From DAOUKH01 sp965219875 (GTDB lineage: Bacteria > Chloroflexota > Dehalococcoidia > SHYB01), in NCBI GenBank assembly GCA_965219875.1, contig CBDCOW010000001.1:682001-746000 (forward strand): DNA of 64,000 bases, in the 5' to 3' direction. The notes beneath the pieces were generated by a model. That model had not been told where the DNA came from and did no database searches. It was given only the letters and a program-made list of their open reading frames with translations. A program made the position numbers and the translations under genes. Shown here in pieces: positions 51,057 through 59,953 of this stretch. Within the stretch, counting starts at the first letter, position 1. Each line of letters opens with the position of its first letter.

Positions 51057-52169
51057 TCAAGGAAGCGCGGCCGCGGCTTCGCGCTGGCGGAGGGCTTCGT
51101 AGAGGGCGAGGGCGGCGGCGACGGAGGCGTTTAGGGAGGCGACGCGGCCCCGCATAGGGATAGAGACGACTGCGTCGCAGGCCTCGCGCACGACCCGTGA
51201 GAGGCCCTTGCCTTCGGCGCCGATGACGATGGCAGTGGGGACGGTGTAGTCGGCCTCGCGGAAGTCGCGCTCGGCCTGGGGGTCGATGCCGACGCTCCAC
51301 ACGCCCGCCTTACCGAGATCGTGGAGGGCCCGCGCCAGGTTGGTGACGCGGGCCACGGGCGTGAACTCCAGCGCCCCCGACGAGCTCTTGGCGACGACGG
51401 CGGTCAGGCCGACGGCGCGCCGCCTGGGAATGACGACGCCGTGGCCCCCGGCGCCTTCGACGGTGCGGATGATCGCGCCGAGGTTCTGCGGGTCGGTGAT
51501 GCCGTCGAGTACGGCGACAAGGGCGGGAACGGCGGCGGCGCGCGCCGCGTCGAGCAGTTCGTGGAGGCCGGCGTAGTCCTTGGCGGCGGCGAAGGCGACG
51601 ACGCCCTGATGCTTACCGCGAGGGCTCAGCCGGTCCATCGCGGCGGCGTCCACGCGGTCGACGACGACGCCGGCGCGCTGCGCCAAGTGTAGGATCTCCG
51701 CAGTCCCTGAGTGTCGCCCCGCGCCGGAGAGGACGATGCGGTTGATCGGCCGCCCCGCACGCAGCGCCTCCAAGACGGGGTGACGCCCCTCGATAAACTC
51801 CGGTGTGGGCGGCGCCGGCGCGGGCGGGGGCGCGGACGCAGGTCGGCGCGGCGTTGGCTTGGACGGCGCGACCGGCGACCGGCGCGGTCTTGGCTTGGAC
51901 GACGCGGGGGCGGACCGGCGCGGTCCTGGCTTGGACGACGCGGGGGCGGACCGGCGCGGTCTTGGCTTGGACGACGCGGGGGCGGACCGGCGCGGTCTTG
52001 GCTTGGGTGACCCAGGCCCGGGTGTGGACTCCGCGGGCGGGGGCGTGGACGCCGGCCAGCGCGGCCTCGCCGTGGACTCCGCGGGCGGGCGCGCCGCCGC
52101 CCGCGCCTGTGGCCTCGGCTTGACCCGCGCGGGCCGCCGCGTCGCCTTCGTCGTTCGGGGCTTGGGCAT
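51057..52169 (-). CDS. rlmB: RlmB-type rRNA/tRNA 2'-O-ribose methyltransferase
   Basis: SpoU-family SAM methyltransferase, 370 residues. C-terminal 250 residues: substrate-binding domain (EGRHPVLEALRAGRPINRI near residue 127) and the trefoil-knot catalytic domain with LDGITDPQNLGAIIRTVEGAG near 220, VIGAEGKGLSRVV near 315 and IPMRGRVASLNASVAAALALYE near 335. The N-terminal 120 residues are a low-complexity Pro/Arg/Ala/Ser tail with 12-residue repeats SKPRPRRSAPAS, likely a disordered RNA-binding extension. Target, probably 23S G2251-type, inferred from family. Confidence 0.87.
   Translation of the reverse strand: MPKPRTTKATRRPARVKPRPQARAAARPPAESTARPRWPASTPPPAESTPGPGSPKPRPRRSAPASSKPRPRRSAPASSKPGPRRSAPASSKPRPRRSPVAPSKPTPRRPASAPPPAPAPPTPEFIEGRHPVLEALRAGRPINRIVLSGAGRHSGTAEILHLAQRAGVVVDRVDAAAMDRLSPRGKHQGVVAFAAAKDYAGLHELLDAARAAAVPALVAVLDGITDPQNLGAIIRTVEGAGGHGVVIPRRRAVGLTAVVAKSSSGALEFTPVARVTNLARALHDLGKAGVWSVGIDPQAERDFREADYTVPTAIVIGAEGKGLSRVVREACDAVVSIPMRGRVASLNASVAAALALYEALRQREAAAALP
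51881..52005. repeat. 36-bp in-frame tandem repeat in rlmB
   Basis: About 3.5 units of 36 bp starting GGCGCGGTCTTGGCTTGG, differing at a single position (T/C), encoding the 12-residue SKPRPRRSAPAS repeat. Copy number probably varies between strains. Confidence 0.85.
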
Positions 52170-52385
52170 GGTGTGGAAGTCCTCTACGCGGGTCTCTGAA
52201 GAAAAGGGCGGCGCGGGAGTTTAGGGACCTACGAATTGTAGCAGGCGCGCATTCCGCGCCCGCCGTCTGTGGCGCCGGAATCGCGCTTCGGGTACGCTGT
52301 GCGCGGCGGCCCTCACCCCAACCCTGTCCCAGTAAGGAGAGGAGGAGAAGGCCGCCGCCAATTTCGGCAAAGGAGTCCGAAGGCC

Positions 52386-54731
52386 ATGCTCGACTACGAG
52401 CCGAACGCCGTTCTCTCTAATATTATCTACAAGGTCGTGGGCACCCGGCCCATCCGTCACGACGGCGTGGAGAAGGTCACCGGCCACGCCCGCTACGGGG
52501 CCGACGTGTCGATGCCGGACTTGCTGCACGGCAAGATCCTCCGCAGCCCGCACGCCCACGCCAGAATCAAGCGCATCGATGCCTCGAAGGCGCTGGCCCT
52601 GCCAGGCGTAAAGGCAGTGGCGACCTCGGCCGACCTTTACGCGGTCTCCGACCGCGCCAGCGACGTCGAGCCCGGGGAGATCCGGAACTTCGGCATCCTC
52701 AGCGCGAACTGCCTGGCGCGGGACAAGGCGTTGTATAAGGGCCACGCCATCGCCGCCGTCGCCGCCACGAGCCCGCACGCAGCCGAGGAGGCGCTGGCGG
52801 CCATCGAAGTGGAGTACGAGCCCCTGCCCGCGGTCTTTACCGCGGAGGAGGCCCTGGCCGACGGCGCGCCGATTCTGCACGAGCGGCTCGCCACACTCGA
52901 CTCGCCGATGGGCCCCGGCGGGATGCTCGACGACGATGAGGCCGGCCCGCCCACCAACGTGGCGCGCCGCTTCGTCCACGAGCTCGGCGATCCGGACACC
53001 GGTTTCGGCGAAGCCGACGTGATCGTGGAGCGGCGCTACCGCACCGAGGCGGTGCATCAGGGCTACATCGAGCCGCACTCGGCGACGGTGTACTGGGACA
53101 AGGACAAGATCACGGTCTGGACGAGCACGCAGGGGCACTTTGGCATCCGCGAGCAGGTGGCCAAGGTCGTGGGGGTCCCGGTCTCGAAGATCAAGGTGAT
53201 CCCGATGGAGATCGGCGGCGGGTTCGGGGGGAAGACGATCGTCTACGTCGAGCCGGTTGCGGCGGTGCTGTCGCGGAAGACGGGGCAGCCGGTGAAGGTC
53301 ACGATGTCGCGGACCGAGGTCTTCTTCGGGACGGGGCCGACGTCGGGGACCGACATCACAATGAAGATCGGGGCGACGAACGCCGGGCGGATCACCGCCG
53401 CCACGGCGGATATGGTGTACGAGGGCGGGGCCTATCCGGGGTCGCCGCTGGCGTCGGGGTCCCGCTGCATCTTCGCGGCCTACGACGTCGCCAACCTGCG
53501 GGTCGACGCCCGCGACGTGGTGGTGAACAAGCCGAAGGTCGCCGCCTACCGCGCGCCGGGGGCGCCCGCCGCGGCCTTCGCGGCGGAGCAGGCGGTCGAC
53601 GAGCTCGCCCGCGCCCTGAAGATGGACCCCATCGAGCTTCGCCTCGCCAACGCGGCGCGGGAGGGCACGCGCCAGGTCACCGGCCCCAAGTTCGGCTCGA
53701 TCGGATGCGTGGAGACGCTGGAAGCGGCGAAGGAGCACGCGCACTATGCCGCTCCGGTCGGCGGCGCTAGCCCTCCGAAGGGAAAGCGGCGCGGCCGCGG
53801 CTTCGCCATCGGCTTCTGGGGAAACAACGGAGGCCCGTCGGCCTGCGTGGCCAGCGTAAACCAGGACGGCAGGGTGAGCCTCATCGAGGGCTCGCCCGAC
53901 ATCGGCGGGAGCCGCGCCGCTATCGCCATGCAGTTCGCCGAGGTCCTCGGCCTCCGGGCGGAGGACGTCAGCCCCGCCGTGGTAGACACCGACTCGATCG
54001 GCTTCACCTCGCAGACCGGCGGCAGCAGCGTGGCGTACAAGACCGGCTGGGCAGCGTACGAGGCGGCGCAGGACATCAAGCGCCAGATGATCGAGCGCGC
54101 CGCCCTGGTCTGGGGCGCCTCGGCGGAGGACGTGGAGTACGAGGACGGCGGCCTGCGCCACAGGTCGGACCCCGAGCTCAGGATTACGTTCGCCGAAATC
54201 GCGGCGCGGCAGATGAAGACCGGCGGGCCCATCGTGGGCAAGGCGGCGACGAACATGCTGCGCCACGGCGGCGCCTACTCGGCCCACGTCGCCGACGTGG
54301 AGGTGGACCTAGAGACGGGCAAGGTCGACGTGCTCCGCTACACCGTGGCGCAGGACGCGGGGAAGGCCGTCCATCCCAGCTACGTGGAGAGCCAGATGCA
54401 GGGCGGCGCCGTCGCGGGCATCGGCTGGGCGCTCAGCGAGGAGTATTACTTCGACGAGGCGGGGGAGCTGCGGAACCCGACGTTCCTCGACTACCGCATG
54501 CCCACGAGCCTGGACGTGCCCATGATCGACACGGTCATCGTGGAGAAGCCGCACGACGGGCACCCCTTCGCGGTGCGCGGGGCCGGCGAGGTCCCCCTCG
54601 TGCCGCCGATGGCGGCGGTGGCCAACGCCGTCTACGACGCGACGGGTGTCCGCATGACGAGTCTGCCATTGTCGCCGGCCAAGGTGCTGGAAGCCCTGTG
54701 GGAGCACGAGCGGTCGAACGGGAAGGGGTAG
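52386..54731 (+). CDS. Molybdenum hydroxylase large subunit (xanthine dehydrogenase/CoxL family)
   Basis: 781 residues binding the molybdopterin cofactor. N-terminal hammerhead domain (GHARYGADVSMPDLLHGKIL near residue 33), then Mo-binding domains with GGGFGGKTIVYVEP near 280, AYRAPGAPAAAF near 388 and the catalytic Glu in AVRGAGEVPLVPPMAAV near 735. ATG 52386 is favoured over an upstream in-frame start in repeat sequence. Neither the FAD nor the 2Fe-2S subunit is encoded nearby, so electrons must leave through a partner encoded elsewhere. Substrate unknown. Confidence 0.88.
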   Translation: MLDYEPNAVLSNIIYKVVGTRPIRHDGVEKVTGHARYGADVSMPDLLHGKILRSPHAHARIKRIDASKALALPGVKAVATSADLYAVSDRASDVEPGEIRNFGILSANCLARDKALYKGHAIAAVAATSPHAAEEALAAIEVEYEPLPAVFTAEEALADGAPILHERLATLDSPMGPGGMLDDDEAGPPTNVARRFVHELGDPDTGFGEADVIVERRYRTEAVHQGYIEPHSATVYWDKDKITVWTSTQGHFGIREQVAKVVGVPVSKIKVIPMEIGGGFGGKTIVYVEPVAAVLSRKTGQPVKVTMSRTEVFFGTGPTSGTDITMKIGATNAGRITAATADMVYEGGAYPGSPLASGSRCIFAAYDVANLRVDARDVVVNKPKVAAYRAPGAPAAAFAAEQAVDELARALKMDPIELRLANAAREGTRQVTGPKFGSIGCVETLEAAKEHAHYAAPVGGASPPKGKRRGRGFAIGFWGNNGGPSACVASVNQDGRVSLIEGSPDIGGSRAAIAMQFAEVLGLRAEDVSPAVVDTDSIGFTSQTGGSSVAYKTGWAAYEAAQDIKRQMIERAALVWGASAEDVEYEDGGLRHRSDPELRITFAEIAARQMKTGGPIVGKAATNMLRHGGAYSAHVADVEVDLETGKVDVLRYTVAQDAGKAVHPSYVESQMQGGAVAGIGWALSEEYYFDEAGELRNPTFLDYRMPTSLDVPMIDTVIVEKPHDGHPFAVRGAGEVPLVPPMAAVANAVYDATGVRMTSLPLSPAKVLEALWEHERSNGKG

Positions 54732-54733
54732 GC

Positions 54734-55027
54734 GTGCCCGAGGCATGGATTCCGACACAGATGCAGGGCCTCACCGGCGGCGTCCGACGGGTGCAGGCGC
54801 CGGGCGGCACGGTGGGCGAGGTCGTCGCCGAACTCGAACGGCGCTTCCCCGGCATCGAGGCGCGGCTGGTGCTTGAGGGGGACGTGATGCCGGGGATGTC
54901 GGTGGTCGTTGACGGCGACCAGACCCACCTCGGCCTACTGCAGCCGGTGGAGGAATCAAGCGAAGTGCATTTCATCCCCGCCGTGGGCGGCGGCTCGCCG
55001 CGGCGGCTGAGCGGGAGGTTGCGATGA
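54734..55027 (+). CDS. MoaD/ThiS-like ubiquitin-fold protein with C-terminal tail
   Basis: 97 residues. Beta-grasp pattern (VRRVQAPGGTVGEVVAELERR, RLVLEGDVMPGMSVVVDG) and the MoaD-type end EVHFIPAVGGG. MoaD normally ends in Gly-Gly for sulfur transfer; here 10 residues (SPRRLSGRLR) follow, so either the tail is clipped or the protein works differently. GTG start 2 bp after the molybdenum hydroxylase gene; stop overlaps the next ATG (ATGA). Context suggests a role in cofactor supply or sulfuration for that enzyme. Confidence 0.75.
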   Translation: MPEAWIPTQMQGLTGGVRRVQAPGGTVGEVVAELERRFPGIEARLVLEGDVMPGMSVVVDGDQTHLGLLQPVEESSEVHFIPAVGGGSPRRLSGRLR

Positions 55028-55824
55028 AGGTCGAGTACCCGGTGCAGGTGGGGTCGATGCTGTACACGCTGGTGGAGCCCCACGTGGGGTTCGAGAAGGA
55101 GTACAACCGCTGGTACGAGCGGGACCACTTCTACGCGGGCTGCATGATCGGCCCCTACCTCTTCGCCGGCCGCCGGTGGGTGGCCACCCGCGACCTCAAA
55201 GACCTGCGTTTCCCCCAGGACAGCCCCTTCGCCAAGCCGGCGGACGCGGGCTCCTATCTTTCGATCTACTGGCACCTGAAGGGCTACCACGCCGAGAAGT
55301 CGGCCTGGTCGAGGCCGCAGGTGCACTGGCTCTACGCCAACGACCGGGGGTTCAAGGAGCGGACGCACGTCCACACGTCGAACTATTGGTACGACTGGCG
55401 CTTCTACCGCGACGAGGACCCCGTGCCCATCGAGCTCGCGCTCGATCACCGGTACAAGGGGCTGGTGTCGATCGCGACGATGCCCAACGGCGAGGTCGCC
55501 CGCGAGGAAGTCGACCAATGGTTCCAGGGCCGCTATCTGACAGACTTCATGAAGGACTCGCCGGTGGCCTCCTGCGCCGCATGGTCGGCGGTCCTGCCTA
55601 AGAAGAGCGAGCGCGGGGCGCCGATGGAGATTCCGTCGGTGGAGAATCCGGAGCTCGCGACCTTGCAGCTCTATTTCCTGGAAGCCGACCCACGGGAATG
55701 CTGGGACAAGTTCCTCAAGCTGAGCGCCGACCTCGGCGAATCGGGGTTGGGCCGGGTGGTCTTCGCCGCGCCGTTCATCCCGACCGTCGTCGGCACGGAT
55801 ACGTATACCGACCAACTCTGGTAG
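55024..55824 (+). CDS. Conserved hypothetical protein, EthD-like patterns
   Basis: 266 residues, not firmly recognised. The start reads VGSMLYTLVEPHVGFEKEYN then RWYERDHFYAGCM, like the WY-(D/E)-x-H signature of dimeric alpha-beta barrel (EthD/ABM) proteins, and a similar second half (MPNGEVAREEVDQWFQGRYL, then ATLQLYFLEADPRECWDKF) suggests an internal duplication. Many aromatic residues could line a hydrophobic pocket. Translationally coupled to the MoaD-like gene and 13 bp before the phosphotriesterase-family gene. Confidence 0.68.
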   Translation: MKVEYPVQVGSMLYTLVEPHVGFEKEYNRWYERDHFYAGCMIGPYLFAGRRWVATRDLKDLRFPQDSPFAKPADAGSYLSIYWHLKGYHAEKSAWSRPQVHWLYANDRGFKERTHVHTSNYWYDWRFYRDEDPVPIELALDHRYKGLVSIATMPNGEVAREEVDQWFQGRYLTDFMKDSPVASCAAWSAVLPKKSERGAPMEIPSVENPELATLQLYFLEADPRECWDKFLKLSADLGESGLGRVVFAAPFIPTVVGTDTYTDQLW

Positions 55825-55837
55825 GAGACCGTCAATC

Positions 55838-56779
55838 ATGGCTACCACCCCCACCGTCAACACGATGCGCGGGCCGAAGCCCACCGCCGACCTTGGCTTC
55901 ACCCTGATGCACGAGCACGTGTTCGTGCATTCGGCGGGCGTGATGGACAACTGGCCGCACCTCTGGGACCGCGACGCCGAGATCCAGAATGCCATCACCG
56001 CGCTCAACGAGGCGAAGGCGAACGGCGTCGATACGATCCTCGACCTCACCACCATCGACTTGGGGCGCGACATCGCGCGGCTCAAGGAGGTCGCCGACCA
56101 CGTAGACCTGAACATGATCGTGGCCACGGGTCTCTGGCTCGACGCGCCGCGCTCCATCTCCAGGATGAGCCCCGCAGAGATGGCCGATCTCTTCATTCAC
56201 GACATCGAGGAGGGGATCGGCGACACGGGGGTCAAGGCGGGGGCGATCAAGGTCGCCTCCGAGCCCGTCGTGGACGGGCCGAACGCGCAGATCCTGAAGG
56301 CGGCGGCGATGGCGCACCGGAAGACGGGCGTCCCAATCTCGACGCATACCTTCGTCCGCAACGCCAGCGGCCTCGCGCAGCAGAACGTCTTCGAGCGGGC
56401 CGGCGTTGATCTCAGCCGGGTGGTGATTGGGCACACCGGCGACAGCGAAGACCTGGAGTACGTCGAGGCCATCGTGAAGCGCGGGAGCTATATTGGGATG
56501 GACCGGTTCGGACTTGGGCTCTCGACGGAGCGGCGCGCCGCGGTGGTGGCGGAGCTGTGCGAGCGCGGCCACACCAACCGGATGGTACTGTCCCACGACT
56601 CGAGCTGCTACATGGCGCTGGGCGCGCCGGACCCCGACCGTCCGTGGCAGGTCAACTACGGCCTCGTCCGCCGCGAGGTGATTCCGCTCCTGCTCGACCT
56701 GGGCGTCACGGAGGCGCAGGTCGTGGAGATGACGGTGGAGAACCCACGGCGCATCTTCGAGGCGCAGGGCGGATACTAG
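55838..56779 (+). CDS. Phosphotriesterase-family metal hydrolase
   Basis: 313-residue amidohydrolase-fold enzyme. Metal ligands: HEH in TLMHEHVFVHS near residue 25-27, the carbamylated Lys in AGAIKVAS near 143, His in VPISTHT near 175, His in VVIGHTGDS near 204, and Asp in VLSHDSSCY near 256. All ligands are present, so it should be active. The family covers lactonases, phosphotriesterases and other esterases; a lactone or ester from the surrounding catabolic pathway is plausible. Confidence 0.88.
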   Translation: MATTPTVNTMRGPKPTADLGFTLMHEHVFVHSAGVMDNWPHLWDRDAEIQNAITALNEAKANGVDTILDLTTIDLGRDIARLKEVADHVDLNMIVATGLWLDAPRSISRMSPAEMADLFIHDIEEGIGDTGVKAGAIKVASEPVVDGPNAQILKAAAMAHRKTGVPISTHTFVRNASGLAQQNVFERAGVDLSRVVIGHTGDSEDLEYVEAIVKRGSYIGMDRFGLGLSTERRAAVVAELCERGHTNRMVLSHDSSCYMALGAPDPDRPWQVNYGLVRREVIPLLLDLGVTEAQVVEMTVENPRRIFEAQGGY

Positions 56780-56809
56780 CCCCAAGCAACGGTCCCGAAG
56801 GAGGACGAG

Positions 56810-57388
56810 ATGCCAAACGAGCAGCCCTTGTCGCTTCTGCTGCCGACGCCTGAGCCCCGCACGGGCGGCGCGCCCCCCGCGCCCCGCCTGACGAGCCTTC
56901 GCGGGAAGACCATCGGCGTCATCAACAATCAATGGTGGTCGTTTAACGTGACGCTGGAGCAGTTCGAGGAGCTGCTGTACGAGCGGTACGAGATCGGGGG
57001 CGTCGTCACCAAGCTCACCGAGCCCGGCATCCCCCTCACCCCGGAGGCGATGGAGGACCTCACCGCGAAGGCCGACGCGGTGGTCAACGGGCTGGGCAAC
57101 TGAGGCTCGTGCACGGCGTGGTGTATCCACGACAGCATCGAGATCGAGAAGCGGGGCATCCCGACGGTGACGATGAGCACGAAGGCCTTTCAGGCGCTGG
57201 CGGCGGCCTCGGCGAAGGGGCGGGGGATGCCGGCGCTACCTCAGGTCATCTTCCCCTTCCCCTATGACACGCTTGAAGAAGAGAATGTCCGCGAGATCGC
57301 CTACCGCGCGTTGGACGACGCCGTCGCCGCCCTGCTGGTGCCGGACCGGGGCGTGGTGAACGTGCCGGCGGGCGAAGGCGAAGGATAG
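56810..57388 (+). CDS. UGSC family selenoprotein 1 (UGA read as Sec)
   Basis: One gene of 192 residues if the in-frame TGA at 57101-57103 is read as selenocysteine: U98-G-S-C101-T-A-W-C105-I-H-D. This matches the UGSC family of (seleno)proteins. N-terminal part: TSLRGKTIGVINNQWWSFNV; after Sec: EKRGIPTVTMSTKAF, a pattern like the Grd/Prd selenoprotein region. AAGGAGG lies before ATG 56810. A hairpin after the UGA fits a bacterial SECIS. It sits 5 bp before its ~350-residue partner gene. Sec and Cys101 may form a redox pair; substrate unknown. Confidence 0.88.
57101..57131 (+). promoter_or_regulatory. Bacterial SECIS hairpin of selenoprotein 1
   Basis: After the TGA, CGTGG (57117-57121) pairs with CCACG (57127-57131) around loop TGTAT; the loop begins 19 nt past the UGA and carries a G. 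Placement and small apical loop match bSECIS rules for SelB recruitment. The same loop and spacing occur at selenoprotein 2. Confidence 0.72.
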
Positions 57389-57393
57389 ACACC

Positions 57394-58437
57394 GTGACCG
57401 ACGTACCTCTCACCTCCACTCGGGTCTCCGCGGGCGGCTACGATGAAGCCCAGGATTACTTCTACGCCCAAGGTATGACCGACGGCCTGCCCATCACGCC
57501 GCCGACGGAGGAGCGGGTGGCGGCGATGGTAGCCGCGTCGGGGCGGGCAGCGGACGAGTCGCTGGGCACGGTGCACCCCGCGGTGGCCGAGGCCACCGTC
57601 GAGAAGGTGGCAGTGAACGCGGTGATGGCGGGCTGCCTTCCCGAGTATATGCCGGTGGTCGCCGCTGCCGTCGAGGCGATGACCGAGAAGGAGTTCCTGC
57701 TCTACAGCATCCAGACCACCACGAACCCCGTGGGCGTGGGAGTGATCGTGAACGGACCGATCCGCAACGAGATCGGGATCAACTCCGGCGCGGGCTGTCT
57801 GGGGCCGGGCAGCCGGGCGAACGCCTCTATCGGGCGCGCGGTCCGGCTTATTCTGCTCAACATCGGGGGCGCGGCGCCGGGCGAGGTCGACAAGGCCACG
57901 CAGGGCTTCCCCGGCAAGTTCGCGCTGTGCTTCGGCGAGAACGAGGAGGCCAGCCCCTGGGCGCCGCTGCACGTCGAGCGCGGGTTCGGCGCCGAAGAGA
58001 GCTGCGTCACCGTGATCGCGCCCAACGCCACGCTGAACTGCACCTACGGCGACCGCCTCATGGCGGAGGGGGGAATGGCCGCCTTCGCGGCGACGATGAC
58101 GGCGCCGGCGATCACGCAGTTTTCGCTCTTCACCGGCGAGCCGCTGGTCGTCCTGAACCCTGGCCACGCCCGCGCCCTGGCGGAGGGGGGCTGGTCGAAG
58201 GACGACGTCAAGCGCTACTTCCACGAGCACACCCGTCTGCCCGGTGACCGCATCCATGCGACGGCGAAAAGCCGTCGCGACACCCGCCCCGATCTGATCG
58301 TCGACGGCATGTATCCAATGGTGCAAACGCCGCAACACTGGATGATCGCCGTGGCCGGGGGCGACGGCGGGCTGCACTCGACCTACATGCCGTCGTTCGG
58401 GTCGCCCAAGTCGGTCACGAAGCTGATACGACGGTAG
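57394..58437 (+). CDS. UGSC-partner protein 1, unknown function
   Basis: 347 residues, no assigned function. Paralogous to the protein at 61108, sharing the block YAQGMTDGLPITPPT (there YRKGWTDGLPVIPPT), VEKVAVNAVMAGCLPEYMPVV (ANAVMAGCRPDYFPVV), RANASIGRAVRL, FALCFGE (YIYCIGE), VLNPGHARALAEGGWSKDD and HWMIAVAGG. Two Cys (in MAGC and CxGE) are kept in both copies and could face the selenoprotein. No signal peptide or membrane segment. Starts GTG 5 bp after the selenoprotein, so the two are surely co-expressed. Confidence 0.8.
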   Translation: MTDVPLTSTRVSAGGYDEAQDYFYAQGMTDGLPITPPTEERVAAMVAASGRAADESLGTVHPAVAEATVEKVAVNAVMAGCLPEYMPVVAAAVEAMTEKEFLLYSIQTTTNPVGVGVIVNGPIRNEIGINSGAGCLGPGSRANASIGRAVRLILLNIGGAAPGEVDKATQGFPGKFALCFGENEEASPWAPLHVERGFGAEESCVTVIAPNATLNCTYGDRLMAEGGMAAFAATMTAPAITQFSLFTGEPLVVLNPGHARALAEGGWSKDDVKRYFHEHTRLPGDRIHATAKSRRDTRPDLIVDGMYPMVQTPQHWMIAVAGGDGGLHSTYMPSFGSPKSVTKLIRR

Positions 58438-58439
58438 CA

Positions 58440-59648
58440 ATGCCGCTTCCCTTTTCGAACGTGGGTCGGCTGGCGCGGTGCCATTCCATCGCCGACCTGC
58501 GGCGGCTCACCAAGCGGCGCCTTCCGCGGGCCGTGTTCGACTACGCCGACGGCGCCGCCGAGGACGAGGTCACGGCGCGCCGCAACGAGGCGGCGTTCGA
58601 GGACTACGAGCTGCTGCCCCGCGTGCTAAGGGACGTGTCGTCCGTCGATCTCTCCACAACCGTGTTGGGGGCGCCGGTCTCGATGCCGGTGCTGCTCGCG
58701 CCGACGGGTATGACGCGGCTCTTCCACCACGACGGCGAGACCGCGGCGGCGCGGGCCGCCCACCGGGCGGGCGTGGTCTACACCCTCTCCTCGCTGAGCA
58801 CGGTGTCGATCGAGGACCTCGCCGAGGCGTCGGACGGGCCGCGCTGGTTCCAGATCTACGTGTGGAAGGACCGGGAGCTCGTCCGCGAGTTCTTCGACCG
58901 CTGCCGCGCCGCGGGCTACGACGCGCTCATGCTCACCGTGGACATGCCCGTGCTGGGACAGCGGGAGCGCGACCTGCGGAACGGCATGACCATCCCGCCG
59001 TCGCTGACCCTGCGGTCGGCCTTCGACGCGGCGCTGCATCCCTCCTGGTGGTGGAACTTCCTCACCAAGCCGCGTATCGGGTTCGCCAACGTGGCCGGCA
59101 AGGGCGACGCGGGCCGCGGCGACCTCACCGCCCTGTGGACCTACATCAACACCCAGTTCGACCCCTCGGTAACGTGGCGCGACCTGGAATGGATGATCGG
59201 GGAGTGGAACGGCCCGTTCGCGGTGAAGGGGATACTCGACCCGGAGGACGCGGCGCGGGCCGCTTCGCTGGGGGCCCAGGGGATCGTGGTGTCGAACCAC
59301 GGCGGTCGGCAGCTCGACCATGCACCCGCCGCGCTCGACGCCCTCCCGGCGGTCGTCGAGGCGGTGGCGGGCCGGGCCGAGGTCATCCTCGACGGCGGCG
59401 TCCGGCGCGGCGCGGACGTGGCCAAGGCGCTGGCCCTCGGCGCGCGCGCCTGCGCCATCGGCCGCGCCTACCTCTACGGCATCGGCGCCGGCGGCGAACA
59501 AGGCGTCGACCGCGCCCTCGAACTGCTGCGCACCGAGCTGCGCCGCGCCCTGGCGCTCCTCGGCTGCGCCAGCGTCAGCGATCTAGGCGCCGAGCACGTG
59601 CGCCGGCGGGGGTACTCGCCAGTTGAGTCAGGGCCGGAAATAGTCTAA
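58440..59648 (+). CDS. FMN-dependent alpha-hydroxy-acid oxidase/dehydrogenase
   Basis: 402-residue TIM-barrel flavoenzyme of the LldD/glycolate oxidase family. Substrate/FMN motifs: LLAPTGMTRLFHHDGE near residue 80, FQIYVWKDRE near 138, LTVDMPVLGQRERDLRNGM near 165, VKGILDPEDAARA near 262, and the active-site SNHGGRQLD near 284-292 with catalytic His and Arg; FMN phosphate site DGGVRRGADVAKALALGA near 318. Oxidises a 2-hydroxy acid to the keto acid. It starts 2 bp after the UGSC-partner gene. Confidence 0.92.
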   Translation: MPLPFSNVGRLARCHSIADLRRLTKRRLPRAVFDYADGAAEDEVTARRNEAAFEDYELLPRVLRDVSSVDLSTTVLGAPVSMPVLLAPTGMTRLFHHDGETAAARAAHRAGVVYTLSSLSTVSIEDLAEASDGPRWFQIYVWKDRELVREFFDRCRAAGYDALMLTVDMPVLGQRERDLRNGMTIPPSLTLRSAFDAALHPSWWWNFLTKPRIGFANVAGKGDAGRGDLTALWTYINTQFDPSVTWRDLEWMIGEWNGPFAVKGILDPEDAARAASLGAQGIVVSNHGGRQLDHAPAALDALPAVVEAVAGRAEVILDGGVRRGADVAKALALGARACAIGRAYLYGIGAGGEQGVDRALELLRTELRRALALLGCASVSDLGAEHVRRRGYSPVESGPEIV

Positions 59649-59657
59649 CATAGACTA
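59641..59657. promoter_or_regulatory. Palindromic operator of the Phd/VapC operon
   Basis: TAGTCT-AACAT-AGACTA, a perfect 6-bp inverted repeat overlapping the stop codon of the upstream oxidase and 20 bp before the antitoxin start. Such palindromes are the usual autoregulatory sites of Phd/YefM antitoxins. Confidence 0.55.
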
Positions 59658-59677
59658 GTAGGTCGCTGAGGCATGTC

Positions 59678-59953
59678 TTGCTGAGTCCCAAACCAAACCG
59701 TGTCTGGACCGTGGCCGAGGCGAAGGCCCGGCTATCTGAGATCCTGCGCCTCGCCGAAAAGGAGGGACCGCAGCGCATCGGCACCCGGCGTCCGTTCATC
59801 GTCGTACCCGCCGACGCGTGGTACGAGAAGACCGGGCCCCAGAAGCCGCTGGGGCAGTGGCTGGTCGACAACATGCCGCGAGGGGTGAACTTTGAGGCGC
59901 CGGACCGCGGTTCGAATCGGCAGATTCCATTCGTCGACGAAGAAGACGCGTGA
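59678..59953 (+). CDS. Phd/YefM-type antitoxin
   Basis: 91 residues. RVWTVAEAKARLSEILRLAEKEGPQRIGTRRPFIVVPADAWYE is the Phd/YefM fold with the dimer-DNA-binding strand; the C-terminal 35 residues (WLVDNMPRG onward) are an acidic tail to neutralise the toxin. TTG start. Overlaps the toxin start by 4 bp. A 6-bp palindrome upstream is a likely operator. Confidence 0.82.
   Translation: MLSPKPNRVWTVAEAKARLSEILRLAEKEGPQRIGTRRPFIVVPADAWYEKTGPQKPLGQWLVDNMPRGVNFEAPDRGSNRQIPFVDEEDA

Noticed and set aside
52221..54287. 688-residue open frame on the minus strand opposite the molybdenum hydroxylase
   Set aside because: Antisense shadow; the plus strand carries conserved Mo-hydroxylase motifs.
57101..57103. 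TGA treated as an ordinary stop giving two short genes (56810-57103 and 57167-57388)
   Set aside because: Frame, family motif and a SECIS-like hairpin continue across it, and the same happens independently at 60814.
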